Source: Gammaproteobacteria bacterium (GTDB lineage: Bacteria; Pseudomonadota; Gammaproteobacteria; Pseudomonadales; Pseudomonadaceae). From it: a stretch of 64,000 bases of DNA. Below the pieces are notes generated by a model. It saw only the letters and a list, made by a program, of their open reading frames with translations, was not told the DNA's origin and made no database searches. Below, piece after piece: positions 55,747 to 64,000 of the stretch (position 1 is its first letter; the number at the start of each line of letters is the position of its first letter). The position numbers were made by a program, and so were the translations under genes. The DNA is taken from positions 1 to 64,000 of the forward strand of contig JAHIWP010000022.1 of the NCBI GenBank assembly GCA_018816095.1, in the 5' to 3' direction.

Positions 55747-56664
55747 TTAGGCTTCGGCCAGCGCCTCCAGAAAACTCTCCAGCACCAAGTGCGGGCGGCG
55801 GCCTTTGCGGGTGACCGAGGCCAGGCTGACGTCGTAGAAGCGGCTGTCGGGCTTGAGTACGCGCAGCCGGCCTTGCTGCACCCAGGCTTGGGCGTAGTGG
55901 TCGGGCAGGTAGCCGATGTAGCGCCCGGTGAGAATCAGAAACGCCATGCCTTCGCGGTCCGAGGCGCTGGCGGTGCAATTAAGCACTTGGTAGTGATTCT
56001 GCACTTCGGGCGGTAAGCGGAAGGTCGGCGCAATGGCTTCCTGATCGTTCAGCCGTGCGTCTTCAAGCTGCCGATCATCGACATAAAACAGCGGGTGGCC
56101 GACGGCGCAGTAGAGCAGCGAGCGCTCGTCGTACAGCGTCTGGTACTCCAGGCCAGACAGCGCGCCCACTTGCGGCACTACGCCAATGTGCAAGCGGCCG
56201 TCGAGTACGCCTTGTTCGACCTCGCTTGGCGGGGTCATGCGGATATGAATGCGCACATCCGGCCCCTGGGTTTTCAGCTGCGCCAGGGCATTGGTGATGC
56301 GCATGTGCGGCACCGTCACCAGGTTGTCGGTCAGGCCGATATTCAGCTCACCGCGCAGGTGCTGGTGCAGGCCGTTGACCTCGGTACGAAAACTTTCCAG
56401 CGCCGCCAGCAGTTGCTGGGTGCTCTGATACACCTCGCGGCCTTCCTCGGTCAGGGCAAAACCGGCGCGCCCGCGTTGGCACAGACGCAGGCCGAGGCGT
56501 TGTTCAAGGTCGCTCATCTGCTGGCTGATCGCCGAGCGGCCGATGCCCAGGGCGCTTTCTGCCGCGGAAAAACCGCCGCACTCCACCACGCTGCGAAACA
56601 GCTTGAGCAGACGAATATCAAAATCACTGACCTGGGCCAGCGGATCGGGGCGGCGGGTGCTCAT
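55747..56664 (-). CDS. LysR-family regulator divergent from bauA
   Basis: A 305-residue LysR protein. HTH: LKLFRSVVECGGFSAAESAL then GIGRSAISQQMSDLEQRLGL (about 19-66). Effector domain: GELNIGLTDNLVTVPHMRIT, GRLHIGVVPQVGAL. It is divergent from the beta-alanine aminotransferase gene with 146 bp between, so it likely controls that operon. P. aeruginosa uses an unrelated-looking BauR here as I recall, so the regulator differs. Confidence 0.88.
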   Translation of the reverse strand: MSTRRPDPLAQVSDFDIRLLKLFRSVVECGGFSAAESALGIGRSAISQQMSDLEQRLGLRLCQRGRAGFALTEEGREVYQSTQQLLAALESFRTEVNGLHQHLRGELNIGLTDNLVTVPHMRITNALAQLKTQGPDVRIHIRMTPPSEVEQGVLDGRLHIGVVPQVGALSGLEYQTLYDERSLLYCAVGHPLFYVDDRQLEDARLNDQEAIAPTFRLPPEVQNHYQVLNCTASASDREGMAFLILTGRYIGYLPDHYAQAWVQQGRLRVLKPDSRFYDVSLASVTRKGRRPHLVLESFLEALAEA

Positions 56665-56810
56665 GGGTAGCGGCTCATTGTTTAGTGGAAAGTTAACTAA
56701 AGATAAGAAGAGTCGTGTTTTCCTGACTCTAAGCCCGTGGCACCTTTGCTGGCAACAGATTCGCTTTACCCAGCCCCTAGAACGCTCAGCCGCCTATACG
56801 CGAGGCCACC

Positions 56811-58157
56811 ATGACCATGTTGCAGACCGAAGTCCCGTCCCTGGCCAGTCAGCTCAAACTGGATGCGCATTGGATGCCGTTTTCGGCTAACCGCAACTTC
56901 AAGCGTGACCCGCGCCTGATCGTCGGTGCCGACGGTAACCACTTTATCGACGACAAGGGCCGGCGCATCTTCGACAGCCTGTCCGGGCTGTGGACATGTG
57001 GCGCTGGGCATAACCGCAAGGAAATTCAGGAAGCCGTGGCCAAGCAACTGGGCACCCTCGATTACGCGCCGGGCTTCCAGTACGGCCACCCGCTGTCCTA
57101 TCAGCTGGCTGAGAAAATCACCGAGCTGACACCCGCCGGCCTCGATCACGTGTTCTACACCGACTCAGGCTCCGAGTGCGCCGACACCTCGGTGAAGATG
57201 GCGCGCGCCTACTGGCGTCTGAAAGGCCAACCGAGCAAAACCAAATTTATCGGCCGTGCCCGTGGCTACCACGGCGTAAACATCGCCGGCACCTCGCTGG
57301 GCGGCATCGGCGGTAACCGCAAAATGTTCGGCCAGATGATGGATGCCGATCACCTGCCGCACACCCTGCAGTCGCACCTGGCCTTCACCAAGGGCATGGC
57401 CGAGACCGGTGGCGTTGAGTTGGCCAACGAACTGCTGAAACTGATCGAACTGCACGACGCTTCCAACATTGCCGCGGTGATCGTTGAACCTATGTCCGGT
57501 TCCGCCGGTGTGATTGTGCCGCCAGTCGGCTACCTGCAGCGCCTGCGCGAAATCTGCACCCAGCACAACATCCTGCTGATTTTCGACGAAGTGATCACCG
57601 CTTACGGCCGCATGGGTAAATGGACTGGCGCCGAATTCTTCGGCGTGACCCCGGACATCATGAACACCGCCAAACAGGTCACCAACGGCGCGATTCCGCT
57701 GGGCGCGGTGATTGCTTCCAGCGAGATCTACAACACCTTTATGAACCAGGCGATCCCCGAGCACATGGTCGAGTTCGGCCACGGCTACACCTACTCGGGC
57801 CACCCGGTTGCCTGCGCCGCCGGCCTGGCTACCCTAGAGCTGCTCAAACGCGACAACCTGATCGAGCAATCCGCTGCCCTGGCACCGATTTTTGAAGAGA
57901 AGCTGCACAGCCTCAAAGGCAGCAAGAACGTCGTCGACATCCGCAACTGTGGCCTGGCTGGTGCGATTCAGATTACCCCGCGCGATGGCGACCCGGTGAT
58001 CCGCCCATTCGAGGCCGGCATCAAACTGTGGAACGCCGGCTTCTACGTGCGCTTCGGCGGCGACACCTTGCAGTTCGGGCCAACCTTCAACACCACGCCT
58101 GAGCAGCTGGACTCCGTGTTCAACGCCGTCGGCGATGTGCTGAACACTCTCGACTAA
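56811..58157 (+). CDS. bauA: Beta-alanine:pyruvate aminotransferase (omega-aminotransferase)
   Basis: A 448-residue class III PLP aminotransferase moving the amino group of beta-alanine to pyruvate, giving malonate semialdehyde and alanine. Family pieces: HWMPFSANRNFKRDPR, YTDSGSECADTSVKMARAY, YHGVNIAGTSLGGIGGNRKM, FDEVITAYGRMG and PLP lysine about 288 in NTAKQVTNGAIP. Length and sequence fit P. aeruginosa PA0132 (BauA). It is the first gene of a bauA-bauC pair. Confidence 0.95.
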   Translation: MTMLQTEVPSLASQLKLDAHWMPFSANRNFKRDPRLIVGADGNHFIDDKGRRIFDSLSGLWTCGAGHNRKEIQEAVAKQLGTLDYAPGFQYGHPLSYQLAEKITELTPAGLDHVFYTDSGSECADTSVKMARAYWRLKGQPSKTKFIGRARGYHGVNIAGTSLGGIGGNRKMFGQMMDADHLPHTLQSHLAFTKGMAETGGVELANELLKLIELHDASNIAAVIVEPMSGSAGVIVPPVGYLQRLREICTQHNILLIFDEVITAYGRMGKWTGAEFFGVTPDIMNTAKQVTNGAIPLGAVIASSEIYNTFMNQAIPEHMVEFGHGYTYSGHPVACAAGLATLELLKRDNLIEQSAALAPIFEEKLHSLKGSKNVVDIRNCGLAGAIQITPRDGDPVIRPFEAGIKLWNAGFYVRFGGDTLQFGPTFNTTPEQLDSVFNAVGDVLNTLD

Positions 58158-58162
58158 TTCCT

Positions 58163-58221
58163 GTGGGAGGGGCTTTAGCCGCGACTGCGCAATGTCGCGG
58201 CTAAAGTGGGGTGCCGCCCAG
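58163..58221. repeat. REP pair, family A (extended variant)
   Basis: GTGGGAGGGGCTTTAGCCGC faces GTCGCGGCTAAAG, which continues into GGGTGCCGCCCAGC as at 8037. It lies in the bauA-bauC gap. Confidence 0.9.
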
Positions 58222-58301
58222 CGGATCGCCGCACGGCTCCTCCCAAGACAGAACACTCTGGCGACCAAGGCCGCCCCAAAGAATTTGCTAATGGAGTTTT
58301 T

Positions 58302-59798
58302 ATGACCACCGTAACCCACCTGATCCACGGCGAAATGATCGCCGGTACTGGCCGTAGCGCTGACGTGTTCAACCCGTCCACCGGTGAAGTCAGCAAGCAG
58401 GTTGCCCTGGCCGACCGCGCCACCATGCAGCTGGCCATCGACTCGGCCAAGAGCGCCTTCCCGGCCTGGCGCAACACCCCGCCAGCCAAGCGCGCCCAGG
58501 TGATGTTCCGCTTCAAGCAACTGCTGGAGCAGCACGAAGCGACCATCTCCAAGCTGATCAGCGAAGAGCACGGCAAAACCCTGGAAGATGCCGCCGGTGA
58601 ACTCAAGCGCGGTATCGAAAACGTCGAATTCGCCTGCGCCGCCCCGGAAATCCTCAAGGGCGAGTACAGCCGCAACGTCGGCCCAAATATCGACGCCTGG
58701 AGCGATATGCAGCCTATCGGCGTTGTGGCCGGCATCACTCCGTTCAACTTCCCGGCCATGGTGCCGCTGTGGATGTACCCGCTGGCCATCGTCTGCGGCA
58801 ACTGCTTTATCTTGAAGCCATCCGAGCGTGACCCAAGCTCCACCCTGTACATCGCCCAACTGCTGCAAGAGGCCGGTCTGCCAAAAGGCGTGCTCAATGT
58901 GGTGCACGGCGACAAGGAAGCCGTGGATGCACTGATCGAAGCGCCGGAAGTTAAAGCTCTGAGCTTTGTCGGCTCCACGCCGATTGCCGAATACATCTAC
59001 AGCGAAGGCACCAAGCGTGGTAAGCGCGTACAGGCCCTGGGCGGCGCGAAAAACCACGCCGTGCTGATGCCTGATGCCGACCTGGACAACGCCGTCAGCG
59101 CACTGATGGGCGCGGCTTACGGTTCTTGCGGCGAGCGCTGCATGGCCATCTCGGTAGCCGTATGCGTGGGCGACCAGATCGCCGATGCACTGGTCGAGAA
59201 GATCGTGCCGCAAATCAAAGCGCTGAAAATCGGTGCCGGCACCTCCTGCGGTCTGGACATGGGCCCGCTGGTTACTGGCGCAGCGCGTGACAAGGTCAAA
59301 GGTTATATCGACGCCGGCGTGGCCCAGGGCGCAAGCCTGGTGGTCGACGGTCGCGACCTGGTGGTTGCCGGCAACGAGAACGGCTTCTTCGTCGGCGGCA
59401 CCCTGTTCGACAAGGTGACCCCGGAGATGACCATCTACACCGACGAAATCTTCGGCCCAGTGCTGTGCATCGTCCGCGTCGGCAGCCTGGAACAAGCCAT
59501 GCAGCTGATCAACGATCACGAATACGGCAACGGCACTTGCATCTTCACCCGCGACGGTGAAGCCGCCCGCCTGTTCTGCGACGAAATCGAAGTCGGCATG
59601 GTCGGCGTCAACGTACCGCTGCCGGTCCCTGTGGCTTACCACAGCTTCGGCGGCTGGAAGCGCTCGCTGTTCGGCGACCTGCACGCCTACGGCCCAGACG
59701 GTGTGCGCTTCTACACCCGCAAAAAAGCCATCACCCAACGTTGGCCGCAACGCGCTTCGCACGAAGCGGCTCAGTTCGCTTTCCCGAGTAATGGCTAA
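58302..59798 (+). CDS. bauC: (Methyl)malonate-semialdehyde dehydrogenase, CoA-acylating
   Basis: A 498-residue aldehyde dehydrogenase converting malonate semialdehyde to acetyl-CoA (or methylmalonate semialdehyde to propionyl-CoA). ITPFNFPAMVPLWMYPLA is the NAD-site region, SFVGSTPIAEYIY the nucleotide loop, and GSCGERCMA carries the catalytic cysteine (about 280). Position after bauA favours the BauC role; mmsA is the alternative name. ATG at 58302 after GGAG; upstream in-frame codons lie in the REP sequence. A strong terminator follows. Confidence 0.93.
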   Translation: MTTVTHLIHGEMIAGTGRSADVFNPSTGEVSKQVALADRATMQLAIDSAKSAFPAWRNTPPAKRAQVMFRFKQLLEQHEATISKLISEEHGKTLEDAAGELKRGIENVEFACAAPEILKGEYSRNVGPNIDAWSDMQPIGVVAGITPFNFPAMVPLWMYPLAIVCGNCFILKPSERDPSSTLYIAQLLQEAGLPKGVLNVVHGDKEAVDALIEAPEVKALSFVGSTPIAEYIYSEGTKRGKRVQALGGAKNHAVLMPDADLDNAVSALMGAAYGSCGERCMAISVAVCVGDQIADALVEKIVPQIKALKIGAGTSCGLDMGPLVTGAARDKVKGYIDAGVAQGASLVVDGRDLVVAGNENGFFVGGTLFDKVTPEMTIYTDEIFGPVLCIVRVGSLEQAMQLINDHEYGNGTCIFTRDGEAARLFCDEIEVGMVGVNVPLPVPVAYHSFGGWKRSLFGDLHAYGPDGVRFYTRKKAITQRWPQRASHEAAQFAFPSNG

Positions 59799-59809
59799 GT
59801 AACACGCCA

Positions 59810-59841
59810 GGGGGCTGATCGCAGGATCAGCCCCCTTTTTT
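59810..59841 (+). terminator. Rho-independent terminator after bauC
   Basis: GGGGGCTGATC pairs perfectly with GATCAGCCCCC (11 bp, loop GCAG), followed by six T. Confidence 0.95.
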
Positions 59842-59853
59842 CAGTTTCCGTAG

Positions 59854-59880
59854 GATGGGTTGAGCGCAGCGATACCCATC
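59854..59880. repeat. Short palindromic repeat, family C
   Basis: GATGGGT and ACCCATC flank TGAGCGCAGCGAT. A related but shortened copy lies at 60900-60915 (GATGGGTATC...CCATC). Confidence 0.6.
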
Positions 59881-60044
59881 AAGCAGCAACAGTTTTACGC
59901 AACAAACCAGCCGCGCGGGCGCGGCGTTGGTGCAGTGACCGCAGGTTACGGCACCCCTTGGGTGAGCGGGTTCAGGGTTTCCTGACCCGCAAGCCCGCTC
60001 TCCCAAGGGCAGCCCACTTCAATTACTTATGAAGAGGACTTGCT

Positions 60045-60827
60045 ATGAACAAACCTTTTATTGGCCTTCCCCTGTGCCGTTGGCAGCTGACCAGCCGTGA
60101 TATCGGCTGGTTTCACCTGGTCGGTGAGAAGTACATCCACGCCGTCACCGGCTTCGGTGCCTTCCCGCTGATGATCCCGGCGTTTGGCGACGATCTGGAC
60201 ATGGACACGGTGCTGGATAGCGTCAGCGGCATTATGTTCGGCGGCTCGCTGTCCAACGTGCACCCCAGCTTCTACGGCGATGACCATCCCGGCCTCGGCC
60301 TGGCCGACAAACCGCGTGATGAAACCGTGCTGCGCCTGATGCGCGCCTGCCTGGAGCGCGGCATTCCGTTCCTTGGCATCTGCCGTGGCGTGCAGGAACT
60401 CAACGTACTGTTCGGCGGCACCCTGCACCGTGAAGTGCATGAGGTTGAAGGGCGGCTTGATCACCGTGAAGTGAAAGACGTGCCGGACGACGTGGCTTAC
60501 GGCCCGATTCACAACGTAACCCTGACCGAGGGTGGCGTGCTGCATACGCTGTTCGGCGAACGGCAGGTCAAGGTCAACTCGTTGCATGGTCAGGGTATTG
60601 ATCGACTGGGCGAGGGCTTGCAGGTTGAAGCCGTGGCCGAGGATGGGCAGATCGAGGCGGTCAGCGTGATCGGCGCCAAGGCGTTTGCCGTTGGCGTGCA
60701 GTGGCATCCAGAGTATCGCTATTGGGAGAAGGCCGATTACAACGCACTGCTGGAGGCGTTTCATCAGGCGGCGCGGGAGTATCAGGTGAAGAAGCTTGAG
60801 CGTCGCAGCGAGGCGGCGTTGGTCTGA
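60045..60827 (+). CDS. puuD: PuuD-type gamma-glutamyl-GABA hydrolase (class I amidotransferase fold)
   Basis: A 260-residue glutamine-amidotransferase-like hydrolase. The nucleophile elbow is FLGICRGVQELNVLFGGTL and the His/Glu pair is in VGVQWHPEYRYWEK. PuuD releases GABA from gamma-glutamyl-GABA in putrescine breakdown; P. aeruginosa has several homologues with other polyamine substrates. Its linkage to bauAC suggests work on gamma-glutamyl conjugates feeding into beta-alanine or GABA. GAGGA precedes the ATG, and a strong terminator follows. Confidence 0.85.
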   Translation: MNKPFIGLPLCRWQLTSRDIGWFHLVGEKYIHAVTGFGAFPLMIPAFGDDLDMDTVLDSVSGIMFGGSLSNVHPSFYGDDHPGLGLADKPRDETVLRLMRACLERGIPFLGICRGVQELNVLFGGTLHREVHEVEGRLDHREVKDVPDDVAYGPIHNVTLTEGGVLHTLFGERQVKVNSLHGQGIDRLGEGLQVEAVAEDGQIEAVSVIGAKAFAVGVQWHPEYRYWEKADYNALLEAFHQAAREYQVKKLERRSEAALV

Positions 60828-60850
60828 TCCGCGTGATGTGCTGAGCAGTG

Positions 60851-60894
60851 ATCCAAACAAAAGGCCCGTCGATTGACGGGCCTTTTGTTTGGAT
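60851..60894. terminator. Strong bidirectional terminator after puuD
   Basis: A perfect 20-bp inverted repeat around loop GATT; arms ATCCAAACAAAAGGCCCGTC and complement, with T-rich and A-rich stretches inside the arms. Confidence 0.9.
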
Positions 60895-61062
60895 AGTTGA
60901 TGGGTATCAAACCATCCGCGTGCTGCGTTTCCATCTCTTGATGGCGCCCTGTTACAGCTTAGACGTTTGGTTTTTTCCGCAGGGCTTGCAGAGGCTATTG
61001 AGGCGTTGATGGTTTCAATCTGAAGTGTTGGCGATCATCAAGTCGATCAGGGCTTCACAGGT

Positions 61063-61896
61063 TTATGCCGATGTCTCGGGGGTTGATAGATAGTCTTTGA
61101 ATTCAGGGTCGAGCCCGAAGTCGAGCAGTTTTGGATGCTGAGTTATGTATTCCCATACTTCCCTGCTGCTGTTCAGCGGTGCATGTCCGTAGACCTTGTC
61201 TAGCGCCTTGAGTGTGGCCGTGACTAGCTGGTTCTTACAGTACATGCGAATCTTCTCCGAATTCGCATGCCGCCTCTGCTGCAACTCAGCGATGATCCAA
61301 AGCGCCGGCCGCCACCAGTCGTAGGCGAAGTCACAGTGCTTGATCACTGTGGCCGACGATTCGCGCTGCGCTAACATGGCGAAGAAGTTGAGAATGTTGT
61401 CGAGCATCAGTCGATCGGCGCGATCAGCGTGGATGATCTGCTGGTCGTCTAGGCTCTGCTTTTCCGCATCCAGCGTGCGAAGGGTTTTCGCGCAGGCAGG
61501 CGGAAAGGTTAGCTGCTCAACCACGAACAGGCGGCTGGCCAGATACTCGGCGTATTCACGGTGCTGGATGCCCGTTAGCAGCGCCCGGAACGCACCGTCC
61601 TTCACCTGCTGAAACTCTAGGCTTGTGAATGTCTGGAACAGCTCGAAAATGGACCGCTCAATCTCTTCGCGCCGTGCGATGCGCGATTCTTCTGCTTGGA
61701 ACGCCAGGGTGATGATCACGCCACCAAACGCCAGTGCGGTAAACAACACATTCAGGCCGTTGTACACAGGCTCGAAGGGCTCGTTGAAGGTGTCGCTTGG
61801 AATCAGGTAGCGCGCGATCGGATAGGCCATCACCCAGATCATGACGATCAGGAACATGGTTAGACCGGCAAGCTTGATCGGTCGGGAAATACTCAT
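61063..61896 (-). CDS. Two-TM membrane protein with helical cytosolic domain, unknown
   Basis: An inner-membrane protein of about 277 residues. Helix 1 about 5-27 (LAGLTMFLIVMIWVMAYPIA), helix 2 about 45-65 (LNVLFTALAFGGVIITLAFQ), then a charged, helical cytosolic part (EESRIARREEIERSIFELFQ onward). The layout recalls putAbiC/DUF4760-like membrane proteins, some linked to abortive infection, but I cannot confirm membership. Its ATG overlaps the stop of the NYN-LOTUS gene by four bases (ATGA), so translation is coupled. Start set at MSISRPIK with AAAGGA 10 bases before. Confidence 0.72.
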   Translation of the reverse strand: MSISRPIKLAGLTMFLIVMIWVMAYPIARYLIPSDTFNEPFEPVYNGLNVLFTALAFGGVIITLAFQAEESRIARREEIERSIFELFQTFTSLEFQQVKDGAFRALLTGIQHREYAEYLASRLFVVEQLTFPPACAKTLRTLDAEKQSLDDQQIIHADRADRLMLDNILNFFAMLAQRESSATVIKHCDFAYDWWRPALWIIAELQQRRHANSEKIRMYCKNQLVTATLKALDKVYGHAPLNSSREVWEYITQHPKLLDFGLDPEFKDYLSTPETSA

Positions 61897-62738
61897 TGGT
61901 GTGTTGTTCCTTTTGCTGAGCACTTTCGATTCCGCACGGCAAGTGCTTGGCCCCCTGTGCCGGTGGTGCCGAGCATTTGCAGTTCAAAACGGCTGTTCTG
62001 CGCTTTGATCAGATCGCTCAGCTTTTTAAAGCCATACATCCGCGAGTCAAAGTCGGAGCGTAGCTTGCTGATATTGGAGCCGAGCAGTCCCAGGTAACAC
62101 CAACCATCCTCGTCCGAGTTGTCGTCGATCACTTTGGCAATAAAGTCCACCGGCACTTTCTGCGGTTTGACCTTTGCTGGTGCTGGCGTCGCGGCAGGTT
62201 TGCTTTCTGCTGCGGCGGATGGTGTTTGTGTAGCGGCTGGCGCACCGTTACCGGCGATTTCCGGCTCGACGGGTTCGGCGTCGTTGCGCAGCAGTTCGGT
62301 GTAGATAAATTTGTCGCAGGCGGACACGAAGGGTTTCGGGGTTTTCTGTTCGCCAAAGCCGATTACTTCCAAGCCTTCTTCACGCAGGCGGGCGGCCAGG
62401 CGGGTAAAGTCGCTGTCGCTGGAGACCAGGCAGAAACCATCAAAACGCCGGGTGTAGAGCAGATCCATGGCGTCGATGATCAGTGAACAGTCAGTGGCAT
62501 TCTTGCCGGTGGTGTAGGCGAACTGCTGCATGGGTTGAATCGAGTGTTCCAGCAGCACCTTCTTCCAGCCGCCCAGTTGTGGGCCGGTCCAGTCGCCGTA
62601 GATGCGTTTGACGCTGGCGACGCCGTATTTGGCGATTTCTTCGAACAGACCTTCAACGATTGCAGCAGAGGCGTTGTCGGCGTCGATCAGCACGGCAAGG
62701 TGCTTCTGCTGCCGAGGTGGGCTGGATTTGGCGGCCAT
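61893..62738 (-). CDS. NYN-domain/LOTUS-domain putative ribonuclease
   Basis: A 281-residue LabA/MARF1-like protein. The NYN (PIN-like) nuclease domain spans about 14-150: AVLIDADNAS, KNATDCSLIIDAMDLL and GFCLVSSDSDFTRLAARLRE give the acidic metal-binding residues. A proline/alanine linker (about 155-190) leads to an OST-HTH/LOTUS RNA-binding domain (VDFIAKVIDDNSDEDGWCYL, DSRMYGFKKLSDLIKA). Likely an RNA-directed nuclease. AAGGAAGAAGC precedes the ATG. It is upstream of and overlapping the membrane gene. Confidence 0.88.
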   Translation of the reverse strand: MAAKSSPPRQQKHLAVLIDADNASAAIVEGLFEEIAKYGVASVKRIYGDWTGPQLGGWKKVLLEHSIQPMQQFAYTTGKNATDCSLIIDAMDLLYTRRFDGFCLVSSDSDFTRLAARLREEGLEVIGFGEQKTPKPFVSACDKFIYTELLRNDAEPVEPEIAGNGAPAATQTPSAAAESKPAATPAPAKVKPQKVPVDFIAKVIDDNSDEDGWCYLGLLGSNISKLRSDFDSRMYGFKKLSDLIKAQNSRFELQMLGTTGTGGQALAVRNRKCSAKGTTHQ

Positions 62739-63680
62739 GCTTCTTCCTTGAATAGGGTTGGCTCGACCTTACTGCGAATGGGTGGCAATGCGCCATAGTT
62801 TGCGCATTGGCTTTTGGTCTGGGGTCTGTTCTTGGGTTTGTGGGTATCCGCCGCTTGTGTGGAGTTTGGTCTAACGGTTCCGCCCTTACGGCGGCTCACT
62901 TTTGGCAAACGCCCGGGTGGCCGGCCCCGCCAAAAGTAAGCAAAAAGTCTTGCCCCTTGCATCCGGCCCGACTGCGTCGGGTTCCCTCGTTCCATCATTG
63001 CTCCAGGGGCACGCCGCGAAGGGCCATCCCTGGCCCATCGCGGCTCTCGCGGCATCCATGCCGCTCAACCCCTTACGCAACGATTCCACTCGGCCTCCTG
63101 ATGGGGCGTTTGGCGTCGTCTGTGAGATTGCAGACGGGTAACTAAAAGCAGAGCAACAGCTTTGTCTATTGCCGTTCGTTCTGCTGTCCACAAATCGTCC
63201 AAACAACGCGGTCCCCGAATCCCGTCAGGAGGCCGAGTGGAGGTGCTGTGCAGAGGGGCGTTTGGCATGGATGCCAAACGAGGAGCGATGGGCCAGGGAT
63301 GGCCCACCGTGACGACCCTCGGAACAGCACCGGAGCGAGGGAAGTTGAGCGCAGCGAAACCCGGATGCCGGGCGCGCTTTCTCTTTGGTTACTTTCTCTT
63401 TCGCGCGAGCATACGGAGCGAAGCGCAGTAACAGCCGCAGGCTGGCCGGAAGGGCGAGCGTAGCGAGTAAAGAGAAAGTAACTCGCCGTAAGGGCGAAAA
63501 GCGTAATCCCGATCAATAGAGCTGCTGAGTCTTGCATTCCTGTCTGCATTATCCGCGTGTGGTCAGCGCCGCAGTGTTGCGTATCCTCGCGCTGCTGCAC
63601 GTAGGCAGGAGAACGTTTTCTGACCTGCCATTTCGCAACACCGCCACTTCGCAGTCAGATCTACTCAATTCAGCGCAGTC
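62739..63680. other. 942-bp region without a convincing gene
   Basis: Its core is the inverted-repeat element 62881-63496. Short open frames on both strands follow the repeat arms and share no family features. Confidence 0.75.
62881..63496. repeat. 616-bp imperfect inverted-repeat element
   Basis: Arm 62881-63106 and arm 63213-63496 are inverted copies sharing CGCCCTTACGGCG, GGGCCATCCCTGGCCCATCG, GGCATCCATGCC and CCACTCGGCCTCCTGA in the same order, around about 106 bp of unique sequence. The right arm has an extra insertion-like stretch rich in CTTTCTCTTT and arginine-like codons. The overall layout suggests a large structured repeat, possibly mobile or transcribed. Confidence 0.8.
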
Positions 63681-64000
63681 TTATTGGGCGACGGCCATAT
63701 AAAGCGACTGCTTGGGCTGGGCGAATATCCTGCACAGCATCGGCGCAAAAAACTCCAACGGCAGCACCTCGCCATCGGGATCAAATGCCGCTGCATCGTA
63801 CTTGGCGCAGAAGTCGATGGTGGCTTGGTATTGGGGGTGATCCTTGAATTGCTCGCGCAGGTGGCGATCCATGCCCAGGTGATGGAAGAAGTAGTAACCC
63901 TGGAACACGCCGTGTTTTTCCACCATCCAGTGGTTGTCAGCGCTGACGAAGGGCTTGAGCATGGCCGCGGCGATGTCTGGGTGGTTGTAGCTGCCGAGGG
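63681..64000 (-). CDS. HD-domain protein, C-terminal part (runs off window)
   Basis: A frame with no stop before the window edge; at least 105 residues are visible. GSYNHPDIAAAMLKPFVSAD, HGVFQGYYFFHHLGMDRHL and YDAAAFDPDGEVLPLEFFAP are typical of the C-terminal half of PhnZ/myo-inositol-oxygenase-like HD proteins. The N-terminal metal-binding HD part lies beyond 64000, so function cannot be settled. An internal ATG at 63962 is unlikely to be the start. Confidence 0.72.
   Translation of the reverse strand, partial: LGSYNHPDIAAAMLKPFVSADNHWMVEKHGVFQGYYFFHHLGMDRHLREQFKDHPQYQATIDFCAKYDAAAFDPDGEVLPLEFFAPMLCRIFAQPKQSLYMAVAQ

Noticed and set aside
57834..59762. 642-codon open frame antisense to bauA/bauC
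   Set aside because: It lies opposite two strongly conserved enzymes and mirrors their codon pattern; its translation has no family features.
60897..60910. Perfect FNR/ANR-type box TTGATGGGTATCAA
   Set aside because: It lies between convergent genes, with no promoter to control, and overlaps a degenerate copy of the family C repeat; probably chance.
62807..63600. Several 70-145 codon frames on both strands
   Set aside because: They follow the arms of the inverted-repeat element, have no ribosome sites or family features, and exist on both strands.

Overview
The window is a GC-rich stretch of gammaproteobacterial chromosome, most likely Pseudomonas sensu lato. The order algW / Nif3-like / cysD-cysNC / zapG / hydrolase / trpS / zapE matches the P. 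aeruginosa PA4446-PA4438 neighbourhood as I remember it. Other pointers are a fused CysNC, an OprC-type copper receptor, a BauA-type aminotransferase and REP sequences with RAYT transposases. Species cannot be fixed from sequence alone. I see no rRNA, tRNA, CRISPR array or prophage.

Regions. (1) 1-138: the 3' end of a group II intron, cut by the window edge. (2) 199-9.2 kb: housekeeping block of periplasmic protease AlgW, sulfate activation (CysD, CysNC), ZapG, TrpS and ZapE. (3) 9.5-23 kb: DEAD-box helicase, signalling proteins (receiver-CheC, PAS, a DosP-like PAS-PAS-GAF-GGDEF-EAL protein, an MCP) and metabolic genes. (4) 23.2-26.5 kb: copper export unit cueR/copA/copZ with two promoters of MerR-type 19-bp spacing. 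(5) 26.5-33 kb: TetR-controlled RND efflux pump without a linked outer-membrane channel, an MFS drug transporter and a 59-residue protein. (6) 33-40.4 kb: a PAS/GAF sensor with no output domain, a GltS-TAXI lipoprotein pair, and a quinone-oxidoreductase-like/monooxygenase pair next to a LysR regulator. (7) 40.5-45.4 kb: copper acquisition cluster (DUF2946, PCu(A)C chaperone, DUF2946, OprC), then a PepSY protein and cytochrome b561. (8) 45.4-53.4 kb: purine/nucleobase uptake and deamination genes (adenine deaminase, 2OG-Fe oxygenase, BMP binding protein, two permeases, ATPase) with REP sequences in most gaps and a RAYT gene splitting the locus. (9) 53.7-60.9 kb: a second RAYT with a different REP family, a RutR-like regulator coupled to YigZ, and beta-alanine catabolism (BauA, BauC/MmsA) plus a PuuD-type hydrolase. 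(10) 61-64 kb: a 4-base-overlapping pair (NYN-LOTUS protein and a two-TM membrane protein), a 616-bp inverted-repeat element, and a partial HD-domain gene.

How the genes may work together. Copper export and copper uptake lie about 14 kb apart. The nucleobase locus, the RutR-like regulator and the beta-alanine genes form a plausible nitrogen-scavenging theme, because beta-alanine is an end product of reductive pyrimidine breakdown. A RutR-like palindrome upstream of the BMP gene supports a regulatory link, but this is inference. The points I consider most worth testing are the RutR-like box, the two REP/RAYT families side by side, the NYN-LOTUS/membrane pair, the GltS-TAXI coupling, the heme-sensor candidate and the two palindromic non-coding elements.
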